A stretch of DNA of 64,000 bases from Streptomyces xanthochromogenes (GCF_014650455.1 NZ_BMUZ01000002.1:92125-156124); one strand, 5' to 3'. Shown: positions 51,937-60,423, counted from the stretch's first letter. Notes: generated by a model not told the origin, from the sequence alone. Made by a program: numbers and translations.

Positions 51937-52866
51937 TCAGCCCGTCAGCAGGGCGAGTTCGGCGCGGGTCGGGGTGCCCTCCCAGCCGCCGGGCGAGGCG
52001 GCCGCGGAGGCCGCCGCGGCCGTCGCGCGGTCCAGGCGGTCAGCGGTGGCCGCGCCGTCGAGCAGTCCCGAGAGGTACCCGGCCACGAAGGCGTCGCCCG
52101 CGCCGGCCGCGTCGGGGGACCGTACCGCTCGGGCAGGGCGGTGCGGGCGGGCGCCCGCCGCGTACACGGTCGCCCCGGCAGCGCCCGGTTTCACCACGAC
52201 CTCGCCGACGCCGAGCGCGAGCAGCTCCTCGGCCCGCTGCCCGGTGTCGTCCGGGGAACCTTCGGGCAGGCAGAGCGCCAGCTCGTCCTCGGTGGCGAAA
52301 AGGATGTCGGCCCTGGGGGCCCACTCCCGGAGCACCTGTGCCGCCTCCGCCGAACTCCACAGCTCCGGGCGGTGGTTGACGTCCAGACAGACCATAGCCG
52401 AGTGTTCCGAGGCGAGTTGGAGCGCGAGGCAGGCCGCCGACTGGGCCGAGCGGCCGAGCGCCGGGGTGGTGCCGGTCAGATGGAGGAGGGCGGGCGGGGC
52501 GGCCGTGAAGGCCTCGGCGATCGTGCAGGCCCGGATGCGGGACGCGGCCGACCCGGCCCGGTAGGGGTGCGACCGCGTGCGGCCGGGCTGCCGGGGCTCC
52601 AGGAGGACGAGGCCGGTGGGCGCCCCCTCGTCGACCGAGGCCGCCGACACGTCGACGCCCTCGGCCCGCAGCGTACGCAGCACCAGCTCGCCCGCCTCGT
52701 CGGCGCCGACCGCGCCCGCCCAGCGGACCTCGTGCCCGAGCCGGGCGAGGCCCGTGGCGACGTTGGACTCGGCGCCGATGACCGCGACGTCCAGGGTGGC
52801 GCCGAGCCGCAGCGGCCCGCTGCCGCGCAGCGCGAGCACCGTCTCGCCGAACGTGAACACGCTCAT
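51937..52866 (-). CDS. PfkB family carbohydrate kinase (KdgK-like)
   Basis: Ribokinase-fold sugar kinase of 309 residues. Signature 1 is NVATGLARLGHEVRWAGAVG, and the ATP/anion hole signature 2 is DAAGAGDAFVAGYLSG, with catalytic Asp about 260. Substrates in this branch are 2-keto-3-deoxygluconate or related sugar acids. Translation is coupled to the GntR gene upstream by a 4-bp ATGA overlap, so the pair is a small sugar-acid operon. The DAAGAGD form with Ala in place of Thr at position 2 is less common but keeps GAGD. Confidence 0.9.
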   Translation of the reverse strand: MSVFTFGETVLALRGSGPLRLGATLDVAVIGAESNVATGLARLGHEVRWAGAVGADEAGELVLRTLRAEGVDVSAASVDEGAPTGLVLLEPRQPGRTRSHPYRAGSAASRIRACTIAEAFTAAPPALLHLTGTTPALGRSAQSAACLALQLASEHSAMVCLDVNHRPELWSSAEAAQVLREWAPRADILFATEDELALCLPEGSPDDTGQRAEELLALGVGEVVVKPGAAGATVYAAGARPHRPARAVRSPDAAGAGDAFVAGYLSGLLDGAATADRLDRATAAAASAAASPGGWEGTPTRAELALLTG

Positions 52867-53558
52867 GCGCCGGCCCCCCGGTCCCCGGCGGGGAGGTCGA
52901 GCAGTTCGAGCACGGCCATGTAGGCGCCGTCCCCGTCGCCCTCCCGCACGGACCGGACGACCTCGGCGTGGGCGGGCACCGGGCCCGCCTGTCCGCCGGA
53001 GCTGCCGTGGCCGCCGCGCGCCACGAGCGCGGGCACGATCACGCGGCGCAGCTGGACGAAGAAGCGGTTGTGCGAGGCGGTGAGCAGGGCGCTGTGGAAC
53101 GCGGTGTCCGCCCGCACGGCGAGCACGGGGTCGGCGCCGGCCGACCGCATGGCGGTGAGCGAGCCGTCCAGGGCTGCCAGGTCCTCTTCCGTGCGGTGCT
53201 CGGCGGCCAGCGAGGCGGCGGCCGGCTCGATGGCGCGGCGCAGTTCCAGGACGTCGGCGAAGAAGTCCGGCGGCGCCCCGGCCGCCAGCTTCCAGCGCAG
53301 TACGTCGCTGTCGAGCAGGTTCCAGTCGGCCCGGGGCCGGACGAAGGTGCCGCGCTTCTGGCGGGCGTCGAGCAGGCCCTTGGCCGTGAGCACCTTGACG
53401 GCCTCGCGCAGCACGGTCTGGCTGACACCCAACTCGGCCATCAGAGCGGGCAGTTCAAGGGTGTCGCCCTCGTCGTACGTACCGTCGAAGATTCGCAGGG
53501 CCAGGCCCTCGACGGCGGTCCGGTGGACCCCGCGCCCGACATAGGCGGCCTCGCTCAC
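52863..53558 (-). CDS. GntR family regulator, FadR/FCD subfamily
   Basis: Regulator of 231 residues. The winged HTH is TLELPALMAELGVSQTVLRE with AVKVLTAKGLLDARQKRGTF. The FCD effector domain, with metal-site His in RADTAFHSALLTASHN, follows. It probably represses itself and the PfkB gene and responds to a sugar acid. I pick GTG 53558 (VSEAAYVGRG), with GAGGAG 7 bases upstream; ATG 53591 is in frame. The AT-rich palindrome at 53639-53653 lies about 80 bp upstream. Confidence 0.88.
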   Translation of the reverse strand: MSEAAYVGRGVHRTAVEGLALRIFDGTYDEGDTLELPALMAELGVSQTVLREAVKVLTAKGLLDARQKRGTFVRPRADWNLLDSDVLRWKLAAGAPPDFFADVLELRRAIEPAAASLAAEHRTEEDLAALDGSLTAMRSAGADPVLAVRADTAFHSALLTASHNRFFVQLRRVIVPALVARGGHGSSGGQAGPVPAHAEVVRSVREGDGDGAYMAVLELLDLPAGDRGAGA

Positions 53559-53638
53559 GTGGTGACTCCTCTTCGCTCGCCCGACCGTCATAGGTCAACG
53601 TTTCCCCTGGACAAGGTAAAGAGTTGCACAAGTACTGG

Positions 53639-53653
53639 TTAATTAGCAATTAA
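53639..53653. promoter_or_regulatory. AT-rich palindrome TTAATT-AGC-AATTAA upstream of gntR
   Basis: Perfect 6-3-6 inverted repeat of A/T only arms in a genome of very high GC. It sits in the upstream region of the GntR-PfkB operon and between it and the DUF4383 gene, so it is a likely operator, probably for the GntR protein. Confidence 0.6.
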
Positions 53654-53735
53654 TGTGGGGTCTCGCGACACGGCAGTGCCCGGGACCTTCGGGCGTCCCG
53701 GGCCGGGCCGTGCACAGGTGCTGGGAGCGGGCCGG

Positions 53736-54254
53736 TCAGCGCTGTTCGTCGGCCGGCTCGTGGCGAGCGCGCCAGTACGGGTTGTCGTGCGGCAGGAAGC
53801 CGGTGACGCGGCCGTACATCCCGAACACCATCAGGAGCAGCCCGGCCACGAAGCTGAACAGCACGTTCTGCATCCGGAAGGCCAGGATGTTGTGCGAGGT
53901 GTCGAGAAGCGCGAGGTTCACGAATCCGCTGATCAGGAACAGCACGCCGAGGACGATGTTGAGCGTCGAGGCGAAGTTGCCACCGCGGAACGCCCCGTAC
54001 AGGAGCAGCAGACCGACGACGATGGAGACGACGCTCAGCGCGCCGTTGGTGTTGAGCCCGGCGACGGTGTCCCCGCCGGTGTCGAAGAAGCCGATCTGGT
54101 GGACCAGGCCGAGAATGCCGAAGACCAGGAGGATCACCCCCATCGCTCCGGCGCCGTAACGGTAGACGCGGTTGAGGCGGTGGTCGACCGGCAGATGCTC
54201 GTTGAGCGAGACGCGGCTGTGGTTGAAGCGCTGCGAGATCGTATGGGTGGCCAT
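53736..54254 (-). CDS. DUF4383 integral membrane protein
   Basis: Membrane protein of 172 residues with four hydrophobic segments: GAMGVILLVFGILGLVHQIG, LSVVSIVVGLLLLYGAF, TLNIVLGVLFLISGFVNLAL and VLFSFVAGLLLMVFGMYG. The N-terminus (MATHTISQRFNHSRVSLNEH) and the C-terminus (FLPHDNPYWRARHEPADEQR) are cytoplasmic. DUF4383 is widespread in actinobacteria and has no known function. ATG 54254 follows GAGGAGGGCCCCGCT. Confidence 0.9.
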   Translation of the reverse strand: MATHTISQRFNHSRVSLNEHLPVDHRLNRVYRYGAGAMGVILLVFGILGLVHQIGFFDTGGDTVAGLNTNGALSVVSIVVGLLLLYGAFRGGNFASTLNIVLGVLFLISGFVNLALLDTSHNILAFRMQNVLFSFVAGLLLMVFGMYGRVTGFLPHDNPYWRARHEPADEQR

Positions 54255-54383
54255 AGCGGGGCCCTCCTCGTTCCTGGGCGCGCAGGGCGTACGTACTCAA
54301 GGATCCGCCCGGGCGGGGCCCGCAACAACTCAGCGGCGACAACCCGGCGGCGTCGGCGAGGGTGTGGCAGGTCGTACCGTCGC

Positions 54384-55745
54384 TCAGGCGCCGTGGCCGA
54401 GTTCCTCGCGGATGCGGGCCACCACATCGGCCACGGTCCGCCGCACCGCCTCGGTCTCGGTCAGGAAGTGCCAGTAGTCCGGGTGGCGCCCTTCGAGCGT
54501 GCCGATCGCCCGCTCCAGGCGCGCCACCGACTCGTCCAGGGGCCCGGCGTGCCGCGGGTCGGGGGTGTTGCGGCCGGACATCGCGAGGCGCTGGGCGTCG
54601 CGGATCGCGAACCGGGTGCGCTGGATCTCCTGCTGCGGGTCCTTCGCGACGGCGTTGAGCCGCTGGAGCCGGTCGCCCGCGGCCGATACGGCCTCGTCCG
54701 TGGCGTTGAGCAGCGCCCGCGCCGTGCTGAGCAGCGACGTGGCGTCCGGCCAACGCTGCTCCTCGCGCGCCTTGGCCGCTTCCCTGAGCTTGTCCTCCGC
54801 CTGCCGTACGGAGACGGCGGCCTGCTCGGGGACCTGCTGGAGGTCCTGCCAGCAGGCGGCGGAGAAGCGCCGGCGCAGCTCGCTGAGCACCGGGTCGACC
54901 CCGCCCGCCCGGGTGGTGAGCGCCTGGGCGCGGGTGCGGAGCGAGACCAGCCTGCGGTCGATCTCGGCGGCCTTCGCGGGCAGCTGCTCGGCCTCGGCGC
55001 GCAGCGCCTCCGCGTCGCGCAGCACCCGGTCGGCGCGCTGGAGCGTCTCGGGCACGCCGTGCCGGCCCGCGCCCTGGTTCAGCTTGGTCAGCTCGGGCCC
55101 GAGGGCTGCGAGCCGTGCCGCGAGGTCGTCGGCGCGCAGGCCCGAGCCGCGTACCGCGTCCAGCGCGGTGCTGGCGCCGAGCAGCGCCTGCCGGGCCCGC
55201 TCGACGGCCGGGGCGAGCCGGGCGAGCTGGGTCTCGGCGGTGTCGAGCAGCGGCCGCAGACTCTGCTCGAAGCGGTCGAGCTCGCCCTTGACGCGGACGA
55301 GTTCGTCCTTGGCGGCGGTGAGTTCGGTCCGGGCCCGGGCGGCGACCGAGGCGTCCAGGTCGTCCCGGTCCAGGTCGTGGGCGTCGACCGCGGTGATGTA
55401 CTGGTTGGAGACCTCGTCGATGCGACGGCCCAGGGCGGCGAAGTCGTCGACGGCCCGCCGCGCGCCGGGCGAACCGTCCACGGCCGTGATGGTCTCGATG
55501 GAGATCCGCAGATCGCGCTGGGCGGTGTCCAGTTCGTAGAACGCGGCCGCCGCCGCGTCCTTGGCCGCCTGCGCGTCCGCCCGTACGCTCTCGCCGCGCC
55601 CGCCGAACCAACGGCGCGTGCCGCCACCGGCGAAGGCACCCGGCAGCACCGCGGCGCCGAGCACCACGGGGAACGCGATCAGCGCCAGCACGTCCCGGAC
55701 GGTGGCACCCGCTCTGCTGTACGGCCGCGCGTGTGTCCCCGTCAC
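54384..55745 (-). CDS. Coiled-coil membrane-anchored protein of unknown function
   Basis: Protein of about 453 residues. An N-terminal helix (VLALIAFPVVLGAAVLPGAF) could be a signal anchor, followed by a very long, Ala/Glu/Arg-rich helical region (about 60-400) predicted as coiled coil by its heptad-like Leu/Ala pattern (for example ARTELTAAKDELVRVKGELD). One Cys pair is absent. The end is a charged stretch (VRRTVADVVARIREELGHGA). The start GTG 55745 follows GGGAGAGG; ATG 55781 and GTG 55808 are in frame. I recognise no family. It may be a structural protein at the membrane. Confidence 0.75.
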   Translation of the reverse strand: MTGTHARPYSRAGATVRDVLALIAFPVVLGAAVLPGAFAGGGTRRWFGGRGESVRADAQAAKDAAAAAFYELDTAQRDLRISIETITAVDGSPGARRAVDDFAALGRRIDEVSNQYITAVDAHDLDRDDLDASVAARARTELTAAKDELVRVKGELDRFEQSLRPLLDTAETQLARLAPAVERARQALLGASTALDAVRGSGLRADDLAARLAALGPELTKLNQGAGRHGVPETLQRADRVLRDAEALRAEAEQLPAKAAEIDRRLVSLRTRAQALTTRAGGVDPVLSELRRRFSAACWQDLQQVPEQAAVSVRQAEDKLREAAKAREEQRWPDATSLLSTARALLNATDEAVSAAGDRLQRLNAVAKDPQQEIQRTRFAIRDAQRLAMSGRNTPDPRHAGPLDESVARLERAIGTLEGRHPDYWHFLTETEAVRRTVADVVARIREELGHGA

Positions 55746-55903
55746 ATCCCTCTCCCGTGCTGTGTCGCCCTGCCGGTCCATTCTCCCACCAGGTAGGGAC
55801 GAACACACGGCCCGGTCAGTTCATGCTTCTCCCTCGGTTCTCCCGCCCACAATCGGGTTTGCGGCGGCACCCCCGGGGCCATGTACGCTGTTCCCTCATC
55901 CAC

Positions 55904-55975
55904 GGGTGTGTAGCTCAGGGGTAGAGCGCTGCTCTTACAAAGCAGATGTCGGCGGTTCGAAACCGTCCACGCCCA
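55904..55975 (+). tRNA. tRNA-Val (anticodon TAC)
   Basis: The 72-nt cloverleaf is complete. The acceptor stem is GGGTGTG/CACGCCC with discriminator A, D arm GCTC/GAGC, anticodon stem CTGCT/AGCAG with loop CTTACAA (TAC at 34-36), and T arm GGCGG-TTCGAAA-CCGTC. CCA is encoded at 55976-55978. A terminator hairpin follows at 55983-56016. Confidence 0.95.
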
Positions 55976-55982
55976 CCAGCAC

Positions 55983-56016
55983 GAAGGCCCCCCGCCGATC
56001 ATGGCGGGGGGCCTTC
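55983..56016 (+). terminator. Terminator after tRNA-Val
   Basis: GAAGGCCCCCCGCC and GGCGGGGGGCCTTC form a perfect 14-bp stem with loop GATCAT, 8 bases after the tRNA. Confidence 0.85.
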
Positions 56017-56200
56017 GCCGTCCATCTCCGACATCACCGAGGCGGATCCGGTCGTCAGAACGGTCGCCGTGCTGTCCTAGGCACCTCAGTGCCGCCCATC
56101 GTCCGTGCGCCGATGCTCTTCGTGCGCGCCTACCCGGCGACGGTCGTCCCTGGGACGATGCAGTGTTCCGTCCACAGCGATTCGTACGCAGGAGGGGCAC

Positions 56201-56377
56201 GTGACGCAGTCGATATGTGGGGCTCCCACCAAGAGCGGGAAGCGGTGCCAGAACAAAGCGGTCATCGGCACCTCCCGGTGCGCGAAGCACCCGGGATCCT
56301 GGTCCGCCTACGGGGTCCAGCAGCGGAAGAAGAAGGAAGCCGAAGCGAAGATGAAGAAGCTTCGCAAGAAGCGGTGA
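56201..56377 (+). CDS. 58-residue Cys/His zinc-finger-like basic protein
   Basis: Small protein between tRNA-Val and its decayed copy. The first part has the C-x9-C-x9-C-x3-H pattern CGAPTKSGKRCQNKAVIG and TSRCAKH, a zinc-finger-like motif seen in small proteins of phages and actinobacteria (DUF5763-like). The second half is strongly basic (KKKEAEAKMKKLRKKR), likely nucleic-acid binding. GTG 56201 has AGGAGGGGCAC upstream. The location between two tRNA copies makes a mobile-element remnant possible. Function unknown. Confidence 0.75.
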   Translation: MTQSICGAPTKSGKRCQNKAVIGTSRCAKHPGSWSAYGVQQRKKKEAEAKMKKLRKKR

Positions 56378-56477
56378 GCCGGGGCGCGGGCCCGCTCGGC
56401 CGACATCCACGGGTGACATCGACGAGCGCGGACCGGAGTGACCCTCAGCGGTTCGGCGCAGGCGGCACAATCCAGGC

Positions 56478-56549
56478 GGGCGCGGCTGAGGCTGGGTGCC
56501 GGGCGCGCTTGCAAAGCAGATGTCGGCGGTTCGCAACCGTCCGCGCCCA
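56478..56549 (+). pseudogene. Decayed tRNA-Val copy, possible integration-site remnant
   Basis: This region aligns end to end with tRNA-Val over 72 nt. From the anticodon loop to the 3' end (56508-56551) 41 of 44 bases match. The acceptor stem (GGGCGCG/CGCGCCC) and T arm are paired, but the D arm and anticodon stem no longer pair, and the anticodon position reads TGC. It cannot be a functional tRNA. The conserved 3' half is the part usually duplicated by tRNA-targeted integrases. Confidence 0.7.
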
Positions 56550-56578
56550 CCGTGCCGAGCAGGCAAGCATCGGTTGAG

Positions 56579-56611
56579 AGGCCCTCCGGACCCGGTCCGG
56601 GGGGCCTTTTG
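56579..56611. terminator. Terminator-like hairpin before the MarR gene
   Basis: AGGCCCTCCGGA and TCCGGGGGGCCT pair around CCCGG, followed by TTTTG. It lies 9 bases past the stop of the leftward MarR gene, so it may serve both directions. Confidence 0.7.
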
Positions 56612-56619
56612 ATGCTCGG

Positions 56620-57156
56620 TCAGCGAGCCCGGTCGGTGGGGCCCGGGCCTGGAGGTCCGGAGGGGCGCGGTGGTTGGGTGTTCTGGTCCGTGAGGTGGGT
56701 GTCCATGGTGCTGTTCAGGTCGGCCATGAACGCCTCGAACTGTTCCAGTAGCCGCGGCGGGTAGTGCGACATCGCGGTGTCGAGGCGATGGGCCAGCGGG
56801 CCGAAGAACTCGTCCGCGCGCTCCTGGATGTGCCCGCCGCTGCGCAGGGTGACGACGCGTCGGTCCGCGTGTTCACGGGCGCGGGTGATGTGCCCCGCCG
56901 CTTCGAGACGGTTCAGCAGTGCGGTGGTGGCGCCCGTCGACAGGGAGATGCGTTCGCTCAGGCGGGCCGGTGACAGGGGGGTGCCGCGCTCCTCGGCGGC
57001 GGCGATCTCCAGGACCGCGGTCGCGTCGGTGGAGTGCAGGCCCAGCCAGGAGGCGAAGCGCCGACCGAGTTCGGTGTAGTGGCCGCCGTAGATCCTCAGC
57101 GATTCCATCAGCCGCTCGCGCCGCTCCGCGACACCGTCCCGCACGGCTTCCTCCAT
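56620..57156 (-). CDS. MarR family transcriptional regulator
   Basis: Winged-helix regulator of 178 residues. The DNA-binding part is ARLSERISLSTGATTALLNR with wing EHADRRVVTLRSGG. The C-terminal tail is Pro-rich (TQPPRPSGPPGPGPTDRAR). ATG 57156 (MEEAVRDGVAER) follows GGAGGGTCGGC; a TTG at 57216 is an unlikely longer start. It is divergent from a DHA2 exporter whose promoter region holds an inverted repeat, so it is the likely repressor of that exporter. Confidence 0.9.
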   Translation of the reverse strand: MEEAVRDGVAERRERLMESLRIYGGHYTELGRRFASWLGLHSTDATAVLEIAAAEERGTPLSPARLSERISLSTGATTALLNRLEAAGHITRAREHADRRVVTLRSGGHIQERADEFFGPLAHRLDTAMSHYPPRLLEQFEAFMADLNSTMDTHLTDQNTQPPRPSGPPGPGPTDRAR

Positions 57157-57229
57157 GCCGACCCTCCGCCCTTCTCCCTGGCCGCGCGGTCCGCACGGGC
57201 CGCCCGTTTTTGACAACCTACCGCCCTCG

Positions 57230-57273
57230 CTTTACCTTCACCATAAAGATACTTCACCATGGAGGTACTTGGT
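57230..57273. promoter_or_regulatory. AT-rich control region between MarR and DHA2 exporter genes
   Basis: CTTTA (57230) and TAAAG (57244) are inverted around 9 bp, and TTCACCAT occurs twice (57237 and about 57253). The stretch is AT-rich and precedes GGAGG at 57261, the exporter ribosome binding site. It is the best MarR operator candidate here. Confidence 0.5.
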
Positions 57274-58773
57274 GTGAGCGCCCCTTCCCCCGCCCCCGAC
57301 GGGACGGCCGAGCCCTACCGTCGGCGATGGCTCATCCTGGTGGCGATGCTCGTCGCGGAGATCATGGATCTCCTCGACGCCTCGATCATCAACGTCGCCG
57401 GCCCGGATCTGGAGAGGTCCCTCGGGGCCGGTCCCGTCGGCCTGCAGTGGGTGATCGGTGGCTACGCCCTCACCCTGGGCGCCGGTCTGGTCCTCGGCGG
57501 CCGGCTCGGCGACCGCTACGGACGGCGCCGGATGTTCCTGATCGGCCTCGGGTCCTTCACCGCGAGCTCGCTGCTGTGCGCCGTCGCGCCGAACATCGGG
57601 TCCCTGATCGGCTTCCGGCTGCTCCAGGGCGTCGCGGGGGCGATGCTCCTGCCCCAGGGCCTGGGCCTGCTCCGGGAGAACTTCTCCGGCCCCGAACTCA
57701 CCAAGGTCTTCGCGGTCTTCGGCCCCGTCCTGGGCCTGGGCGGCATCGTCGGCCCCGTACTGGGCGGCTTCCTCATCGAGGGCGACTTCTTCGGCCTGGG
57801 CTGGCGGTCGGTGTTCCTGGTCAACCTGCCCATCGGCATCGCCGCACTGATCGTCGCCGCCACGTTCGTGCCCAAGAGGACGGGCGACCGCGTGGTGCGG
57901 GTCGACCTGACCGGGGCGGCCCTGGTGGTGGCGTCCTGCGCCCTGCTCGTACTGCCGCTGAACCAGGGCCAGGAGGACGGCTGGCCGCTGTGGACATGGC
58001 TGTGCATGGCCGCCTCGGCGGCAGGATTCGCCCTGTTCGCCGTGCAGCAGCGCCGAGCGGCGGCCGCGGGCCGCGCGCCACTGGTGACCCCGGGCCTGCT
58101 GCGCAAGCCCGCCTTCACCGTCGGGCTCGGCGGCATCGCCCTGTTCTTCGGCGGACTGATCGGCACCCAGCTCGTGCTGACCCTCTACCTCCAGATCGGC
58201 CGGCACTTCACCGCGGGCGACGCGGGACTCGGCAACCTGCCGCTCGCGGTGGGAACCGCGATCGGCGGCGCCGTGAGCGGGGCGTTCCTCGCGGACAGGA
58301 TCGGCCGCAAGGTGCTGCAGATCGGGCCGCTGGTCCAGCTGGCCGGCGCGGCCGCGCTGTGGTTCGAGCTCGACGGGCTCGACGCCACCTCGTTCTCGAT
58401 CCGGGACATCGCTCCCGGCGTCGCGGTCGCGGGCATCGGCGCCGGCATGGTGATCGCCGCCCTGTTCAGCTTCATCCTCGCCGCGGTCGACGACGACGAG
58501 ATCGGGTCCGCCTCGGGCGTCCTGTCGGCGGTGCAGGCGGTCGGCGGCTCCATCGGTGTCGCGGTCTTCGGCTCCGTGTTCTTCGCCAAGGCGAGGGCCG
58601 GGGACTTCGTCACCGGTTTCCAGCACGCGCTGATCGTCCAGGCCTGCCTGCTGGCGGCCTTCTTCGCGATCACCTTCCTGCTGCCCAGGAAGGGCCGCCC
58701 CGAGGAGGACCAGCACGGCCTCGCCCCCGAAGCCGCCGCAGGCGACTCCGGCGTCCAGCACCTCTCGGCCTGA
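57274..58773 (+). CDS. DHA2-family MFS drug exporter
   Basis: Exporter of 499 residues, about 14 helices. Helix 1 has EIMDLLDASIINVAGPDLER (motif D1), motif A is GRLGDRYGRRRMFLIG, motif B FRLLQGVAGAMLLPQ and motif C GGIVGPVLGGFLIEG. The GTG 57274 start (VSAPSPAPDG) follows GGAGG at 8 bases; ATG 57259 is in frame. It is a second exporter of the same class as the gene at 34973, here paired with MarR. Substrate unknown. Confidence 0.92.
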   Translation: MSAPSPAPDGTAEPYRRRWLILVAMLVAEIMDLLDASIINVAGPDLERSLGAGPVGLQWVIGGYALTLGAGLVLGGRLGDRYGRRRMFLIGLGSFTASSLLCAVAPNIGSLIGFRLLQGVAGAMLLPQGLGLLRENFSGPELTKVFAVFGPVLGLGGIVGPVLGGFLIEGDFFGLGWRSVFLVNLPIGIAALIVAATFVPKRTGDRVVRVDLTGAALVVASCALLVLPLNQGQEDGWPLWTWLCMAASAAGFALFAVQQRRAAAAGRAPLVTPGLLRKPAFTVGLGGIALFFGGLIGTQLVLTLYLQIGRHFTAGDAGLGNLPLAVGTAIGGAVSGAFLADRIGRKVLQIGPLVQLAGAAALWFELDGLDATSFSIRDIAPGVAVAGIGAGMVIAALFSFILAAVDDDEIGSASGVLSAVQAVGGSIGVAVFGSVFFAKARAGDFVTGFQHALIVQACLLAAFFAITFLLPRKGRPEEDQHGLAPEAAAGDSGVQHLSA

Positions 58774-58825
58774 GACCCGGCCGGGCGGGCCCCCGAGGCG
58801 GGGCTGCGGCAGGAAGCACCACGCC

Positions 58826-58925
58826 GAGCCGTACCCCCGCCGCGATCGAACCACCCCGAGCCGTACCCCCCAGGCGCGGTCGGACCACCCCGGGGCCGTA
58901 CCCCCGCCGCGGTCGCGCCGCGCGG
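58826..58925. repeat. Three degenerate 32-35 bp repeats after the DHA2 exporter
   Basis: Units starting GAGCCGTAC (58826), GAGCCGTAC (58858) and GGGCCGTAC (58893) each continue with a CC-rich tract, a (C/A)GCG(A/G)TCG word and a CACC-like end. They differ by a few bases and lie between exporter and secreted-protein genes. Confidence 0.7.
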
Positions 58926-59008
58926 CAGGAAGCGGACAATGGGTACTGCGCCGCCCCCGGCACTCGCGCGGCGCACCCGCTTCGAGCCGGAGTGTCCGAG
59001 GAGCAGCC

Positions 59009-59458
59009 ATGGGTCGCCAGAAGGTCAGGTCAGCAGTCCTCGTCGGAGCGGTCGCGGCCCTTGCCGCGGCCGTCGGGCCGGTCGGAACCGCCACTGCCGC
59101 GGTCGGGCCGGGGGAGCCCCACACCGTCGTGGTCGACTGCTCCGGGCAGCCACAGGTGCGGCCGAGCAGCTATCTGATCGCCTGCGGTGACGGAAACAAC
59201 GGCCTCGTCTCCCTGGAGTGGACGCAGTGGGGCGCGGCGTCGGCCGAAGGCCGGGGCTCGGACGTGGTGAACGACTGCGTCCCCTACTGCGCCGCCGGCC
59301 GCTTCCACACGTACCCCGTGACCGTCCGCCTCGACACCGTTCGCCCGAGGCCCGGCCAGTCGGGCCAGCCCTACTTCACCGTGCTGCACGTGCACTACAC
59401 GGCCGACACCCCCGCCCGCACGCCGCGCGACGCGACGTACTCGATCGTCGGCGTCTGA
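59009..59458 (+). CDS. Secreted protein of unknown function with four cysteines
   Basis: Exported protein of 149 residues. The signal peptide ends near ATA-A (about 30): SAVLVGAVAALAAAVGPVGT. The mature part has VVVDCSGQPQVRPSSYLIAC then GDGNNGLVSLEWTQWG, and a second Cys pair in NDCVPYCAAGRF; two disulfides are likely. I have seen this pattern in many actinobacterial secreted proteins, but it has no assigned function. ATG 59009 follows GAGGAGCAGCC. Confidence 0.82.
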   Translation: MGRQKVRSAVLVGAVAALAAAVGPVGTATAAVGPGEPHTVVVDCSGQPQVRPSSYLIACGDGNNGLVSLEWTQWGAASAEGRGSDVVNDCVPYCAAGRFHTYPVTVRLDTVRPRPGQSGQPYFTVLHVHYTADTPARTPRDATYSIVGV

Positions 59459-59759
59459 GGACGGCCCCACCGCGGGTCCCGCCCGCCCATTGCGCTCAGC
59501 GGGAAGCCCCGTCAGGGTGCGGACGGGGCTTCTCGGCCGGCACCGCTGCGCGCTCGGGGGTCAACGCGCGGCGCCGCGATCCGGCGGGCCAGGAGCGGGG
59601 AGGACGCCGCCGGATGGCTGAGATTACGCCCGTACTTGGCTGAAACGTAACCCCTGTGCATGATGAGGCCCCGGCGGATCCACGGGATGCCGGGGGTCTG
59701 TTGGTTCCGGTGCGGTGGTGTGGGATTTCCACGCCGGGGCCGGGGGAGAGGGGGCGGTT
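59459..59759. other. Intergenic region between secreted-protein and DUF1990 genes
   Basis: It contains the hairpin at 59503-59532 and, further right, TTGGCT (about 59636) and CATGAT 17 bp apart, a possible promoter for the DUF1990 gene. Otherwise nothing is seen; open frames here are shadows. Confidence 0.45.
59503..59532. terminator. Terminator-like hairpin
   Basis: GAAGCCCCGTC and GACGGGGCTTC form a perfect 11-bp stem around AGGGTGCG, 45 bp after the secreted-protein stop. Confidence 0.75.
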
Positions 59760-60344
59760 GTGAGGACGATCGGCAGGGGGCTGCGGGCGGCCCACGCACG
59801 GGCCAGCGCGGCGGAGCCCGCCTACCCGGAGGTCGGTGCGACCGACCGGCCGGTGCTGCCCGGCGGCGAGGCCGGATACCGCGTGTTCCGGCGCCGGGTC
59901 CGGATCGGATACGGGCAGGAGGTCTTCGAGCGGGCCGGGGACTGCGTCATGGGGTGGGGCGTGCAGCGCGGCGCCGGGTTCGGGGTGCACCCCGATGCGC
60001 CCGCCGTGCCCGGCGCGACCGCGCTGATCGTCCTGCGGCTGCCCGGGCTGCCGTTCCCGCGCCTGGTCATCCCGTGCCGCGTGGTGTGGACCGTGCGCGC
60101 CGCCGAACGCGTCGGATTCGCCTACGGCACGCTGCCCGGCCACCCCGAATGCGGCGAGGAGTCCTTCGTCGTGGGGCGCGAGGCCGACGGGCTCGTGTGG
60201 TTCGAGGTCGCCGCGTTCTCCCGGCCCGCCAGCTGGTACGCCCGGCTCGGCGGGCCCCTGACCCGGCTGCTCCAGGACCTGGCCACCCGGCGCTACCTCC
60301 GGGCCGTGTCCCGCGCCGCCCGCGGGGGAACGCGGCAGCGGTGA
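59760..60344 (+). CDS. DUF1990 family protein
   Basis: Protein of 194 residues. DUF1990 features are ATDRPVLPGGEAGYRVFRRR and VRIGYGQEVFERAGDCVMGW, with IPCRVVWTVRAAERVGFAYG and a C-terminal RPASWYARLGGPLTRLLQDL. No signal or membrane helix. The start is uncertain: I use GTG 59760 (VRTIGRGLRAAHAR), with GAGAGGGGG upstream; GTG 59715 adds 15 residues. Family function unknown. Confidence 0.8.
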   Translation: MRTIGRGLRAAHARASAAEPAYPEVGATDRPVLPGGEAGYRVFRRRVRIGYGQEVFERAGDCVMGWGVQRGAGFGVHPDAPAVPGATALIVLRLPGLPFPRLVIPCRVVWTVRAAERVGFAYGTLPGHPECGEESFVVGREADGLVWFEVAAFSRPASWYARLGGPLTRLLQDLATRRYLRAVSRAARGGTRQR

Positions 60345-60423
60345 GGCGCGTCTCCCAGGGGGCGCGTGGACGTACAGGAGGCGGTGGCACACTGGCCGCT
60401 CATTCGGTGAAGGGAAGCTGGTC

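Noticed and set aside
56478-56549. A second functional tRNA
   Set aside because: The D arm and anticodon stem do not pair, although the acceptor and T arms do.
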